Origin: Synechococcus sp. MED850
GTDB lineage: Bacteria > Cyanobacteriota > Cyanobacteriia > PCC-6307 > Cyanobiaceae
Direction: 5' to 3'
NCBI GenBank assembly: GCA_002700765.1
Contig: PAEP01000009.1
Coordinates: forward strand, 1 to 14,286
Length of the DNA: 14,286 nucleotides
Shown here: positions 13,111 through 14,286 of the stretch, one piece after another
Numbering within the stretch: position 1 is the first letter of the stretch
Layout of the letters: each line of letters begins with the position of its first letter
Position numbers and translations under genes: made by a program
Notes under the pieces: generated by a model
Seen by the model: only the letters and a program-made list of their open reading frames with translations
What the model was told of the DNA's origin: nothing
The model's database searches: none

Positions 13111-14286
13111 TCAGGCATCCAGCAGGGGCGTGAGATTCACATGCTGCTCGAAGGCATCGGCAAGCCGGTTCAGCAGCTGATCGCGGTGGTCGGCATGGTG
13201 GGGCCTGTCTATCGGGAGATCCGGCAGACCTTTTCGGGTGCGCAGGTGATTCAGCCACTGTCTGCGCCAGGGGCCATTGTCCAGTAACCCGTGCAGATAA
13301 CTGCCCGCCACCATCGATCCGCGCGGTCCGTTCTTCCACCAGCCGAGGCTCGGATCCTCCAACAAAGGGGAGAGGGACGCATCGCTTGTGGTGGTGCCCT
13401 GGTGCAACTCAAAGCCGCTCACGCTGCAGCGGGTCGGCCAGAGCGCTTCAACACGGCGTTGCCGCAGGGTCTTGCTGTCGTGGAAGCGGGTCTGGAGTGG
13501 CAGCAGGCCGAGCCCAGCAGCCGAAGCCTCTCCCCCTTCCATCCGATCGGGATCGAGAAGTCGGTCCCCCAGCATCTGCAGGCCACCGCAGATGCCGAGC
13601 AGGTTCCCGCCTGATGCCGCATACCGCTGCAGAGACTCTGCCAAGCCACTGCTGTGCAGCGTTGCCAGATCGGACATGGTCTGCTTGCTGCCCGGAAGAA
13701 TGACGGCATCCGGTTGGCCGAGGGCCTCACCCGGCAGCAGCCAGCGCAGTTTCACGCTTGATTCCGCCGCGAGCGGATCGAGATCGGAGAAATTGCTCAG
13801 GGAGGGCAGTCGCACCACGGCGATGTTCAGGTCAGCGGCAGCGCTGGAGGGGCGACGCTCCAGCAGGTCGAGGGAGTCCTCCGGCGGAAACTGCTCATTC
13901 AGCCAGGGCATCACCCCGAGCACGGGGATGCCGGTCTCCTGTTCCAGCCAACGGCATCCTTCATCGAAGAGAGAGCGGCGGCCGCGGAAGCGATTGATCA
14001 GGATGCCCTTGATCAGCGGACGCTCCACCGGTCGCAGCAGGGCCAGGGTTCCGACGATCTGTGCAAAAACGCCACCCCGCTCAATATCGGCCACCAGCAG
14101 GCAATGGGCTCGCAGGTACTGGGCCAGCCTCAGATTGGTCAGATCCCGGCGTTGGAGATTCACTTCGACCGGGCTGCCGGCTCCCTCCAGCACCAAGCGT
14201 CCGTGAGGCCATTGCTGCTGGAGAGACGCGAGGCCGGAACGGATGGCCTGCCAGCCAGGCCGGAACCAATCGCGGTAGTAATGCTC
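13111..14286 (-). CDS. cobQ: Cobyric acid synthase CobQ, 5' end outside window
   Basis: Glutamine-dependent amidotransferase that amidates four side chains of adenosylcobyrinic acid a,c-diamide in (pseudo)cobalamin synthesis. The frame is open to the window edge: upstream of the TTG at 14196 it continues [19 protein letters not shown] in frame, so that TTG is an internal leucine and about 391 codons are present of the roughly 490-510 usual. The visible synthetase part includes [14 protein letters not shown] and [12 protein letters not shown]. The glutaminase domain has the nucleophile cysteine in [13 protein letters not shown] (codon 233 of the visible part) and a conserved histidine in [10 protein letters not shown] (codon 332). 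The protein ends [10 protein letters not shown]. Its relation to the carbon-concentration genes is only positional, and it is transcribed toward them. Confidence 0.95.
   Translation of the reverse strand, partial: EHYYRDWFRPGWQAIRSGLASLQQQWPHGRLVLEGAGSPVEVNLQRRDLTNLRLAQYLRAHCLLVADIERGGVFAQIVGTLALLRPVERPLIKGILINRFRGRRSLFDEGCRWLEQETGIPVLGVMPWLNEQFPPEDSLDLLERRPSSAAADLNIAVVRLPSLSNFSDLDPLAAESSVKLRWLLPGEALGQPDAVILPGSKQTMSDLATLHSSGLAESLQRYAASGGNLLGICGGLQMLGDRLLDPDRMEGGEASAAGLGLLPLQTRFHDSKTLRQRRVEALWPTRCSVSGFELHQGTTTSDASLSPLLEDPSLGWWKNGPRGSMVAGSYLHGLLDNGPWRRQWLNHLRTRKGLPDLPIDRPHHADHRDQLLNRLADAFEQHVNLTPLLDA

Noticed and set aside
13388..14206. 272-codon plus-strand frame opposite cobQ
   Set aside because: The minus-strand CobQ is unambiguous by its glutaminase motifs. 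The plus-strand product is Arg/Ser/Pro-rich noise.

Overview
The window reads as the second half of an alpha-carboxysome (cso) locus and its 3' flank from an alpha-cyanobacterium of the marine/brackish Synechococcus-Cyanobium group. The evidence is a form IA Rubisco small subunit, csoS2, csoSCA, csoS4A, csoS4B and a CsoS1E-like shell protein in the expected order. They are followed by genes for the cyanobacterium-specific NDH-1 CO2-uptake complex and by cobyric acid synthase. The DNA is GC-rich, and six copies of the cyanobacterial HIP1 octamer (GCGATCGC) are present. I have no database match; species-level placement is inference.

Region 1 (1-5783, + strand) is the carboxysome block: the 3' part of cbbS, csoS2 (intrinsically disordered scaffold), csoSCA (carbonic anhydrase), csoS4A and csoS4B (pentameric vertex proteins) and csoS1E (hexameric BMC shell protein with a long disordered N-terminus). 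Spacing is tight (7 bp, 2 bp, a 1-base TGATG overlap), so these genes are probably cotranscribed. The exception is the cbbS-csoS2 junction, where two hairpins with a mutually exclusive alternative pairing lie at 350-404.

Region 2 (5784-11571, + strand) carries ndhF4, ndhD4 and chpX/cupB, encoding the distal membrane subunits and the hydration subunit of the NDH-1_4 CO2-uptake complex. They are followed by the Rubisco assembly factor acRAF (a PCD-like fold without catalytic histidines) and the AAA+ Rubisco activase cbbX. Bicarbonate supply (NDH-1_4), the compartment (CsoS2, CsoS4, CsoS1E), bicarbonate dehydration (CsoSCA), CO2 fixation (Rubisco) and Rubisco assembly and repair (acRAF, CbbX) therefore sit in one same-strand array: a near-complete CO2-concentrating mechanism locus.

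Region 3 (11501-14286, - strand) has, in transcriptional order, cobQ (5' end outside the window), a small [2Fe-2S] ferredoxin-like protein and a ClC-family channel/transporter. The clc 3' end overlaps the cbbX 3' end by 71 bp on the opposite strand.

No gene-free stretch exceeds 300 bp. The notable spacers are 330-431 (hairpins), 5186-5231 (polypyrimidine, no Shine-Dalgarno), 5784-5895 (no clear signal) and 13010-13110 (small inverted repeats). I saw no tRNA, rRNA, CRISPR array, insertion sequence or phage gene. The most interesting signals are the attenuator-like cbbS-csoS2 junction, a CsoS2-type Rubisco-binding peptide in CsoSCA, low-complexity tails on CsoS4A and CsoS1E, the polypyrimidine leader of csoS1E, the cbbX/clc antisense overlap, and the unusual ClC and ferredoxin motifs.
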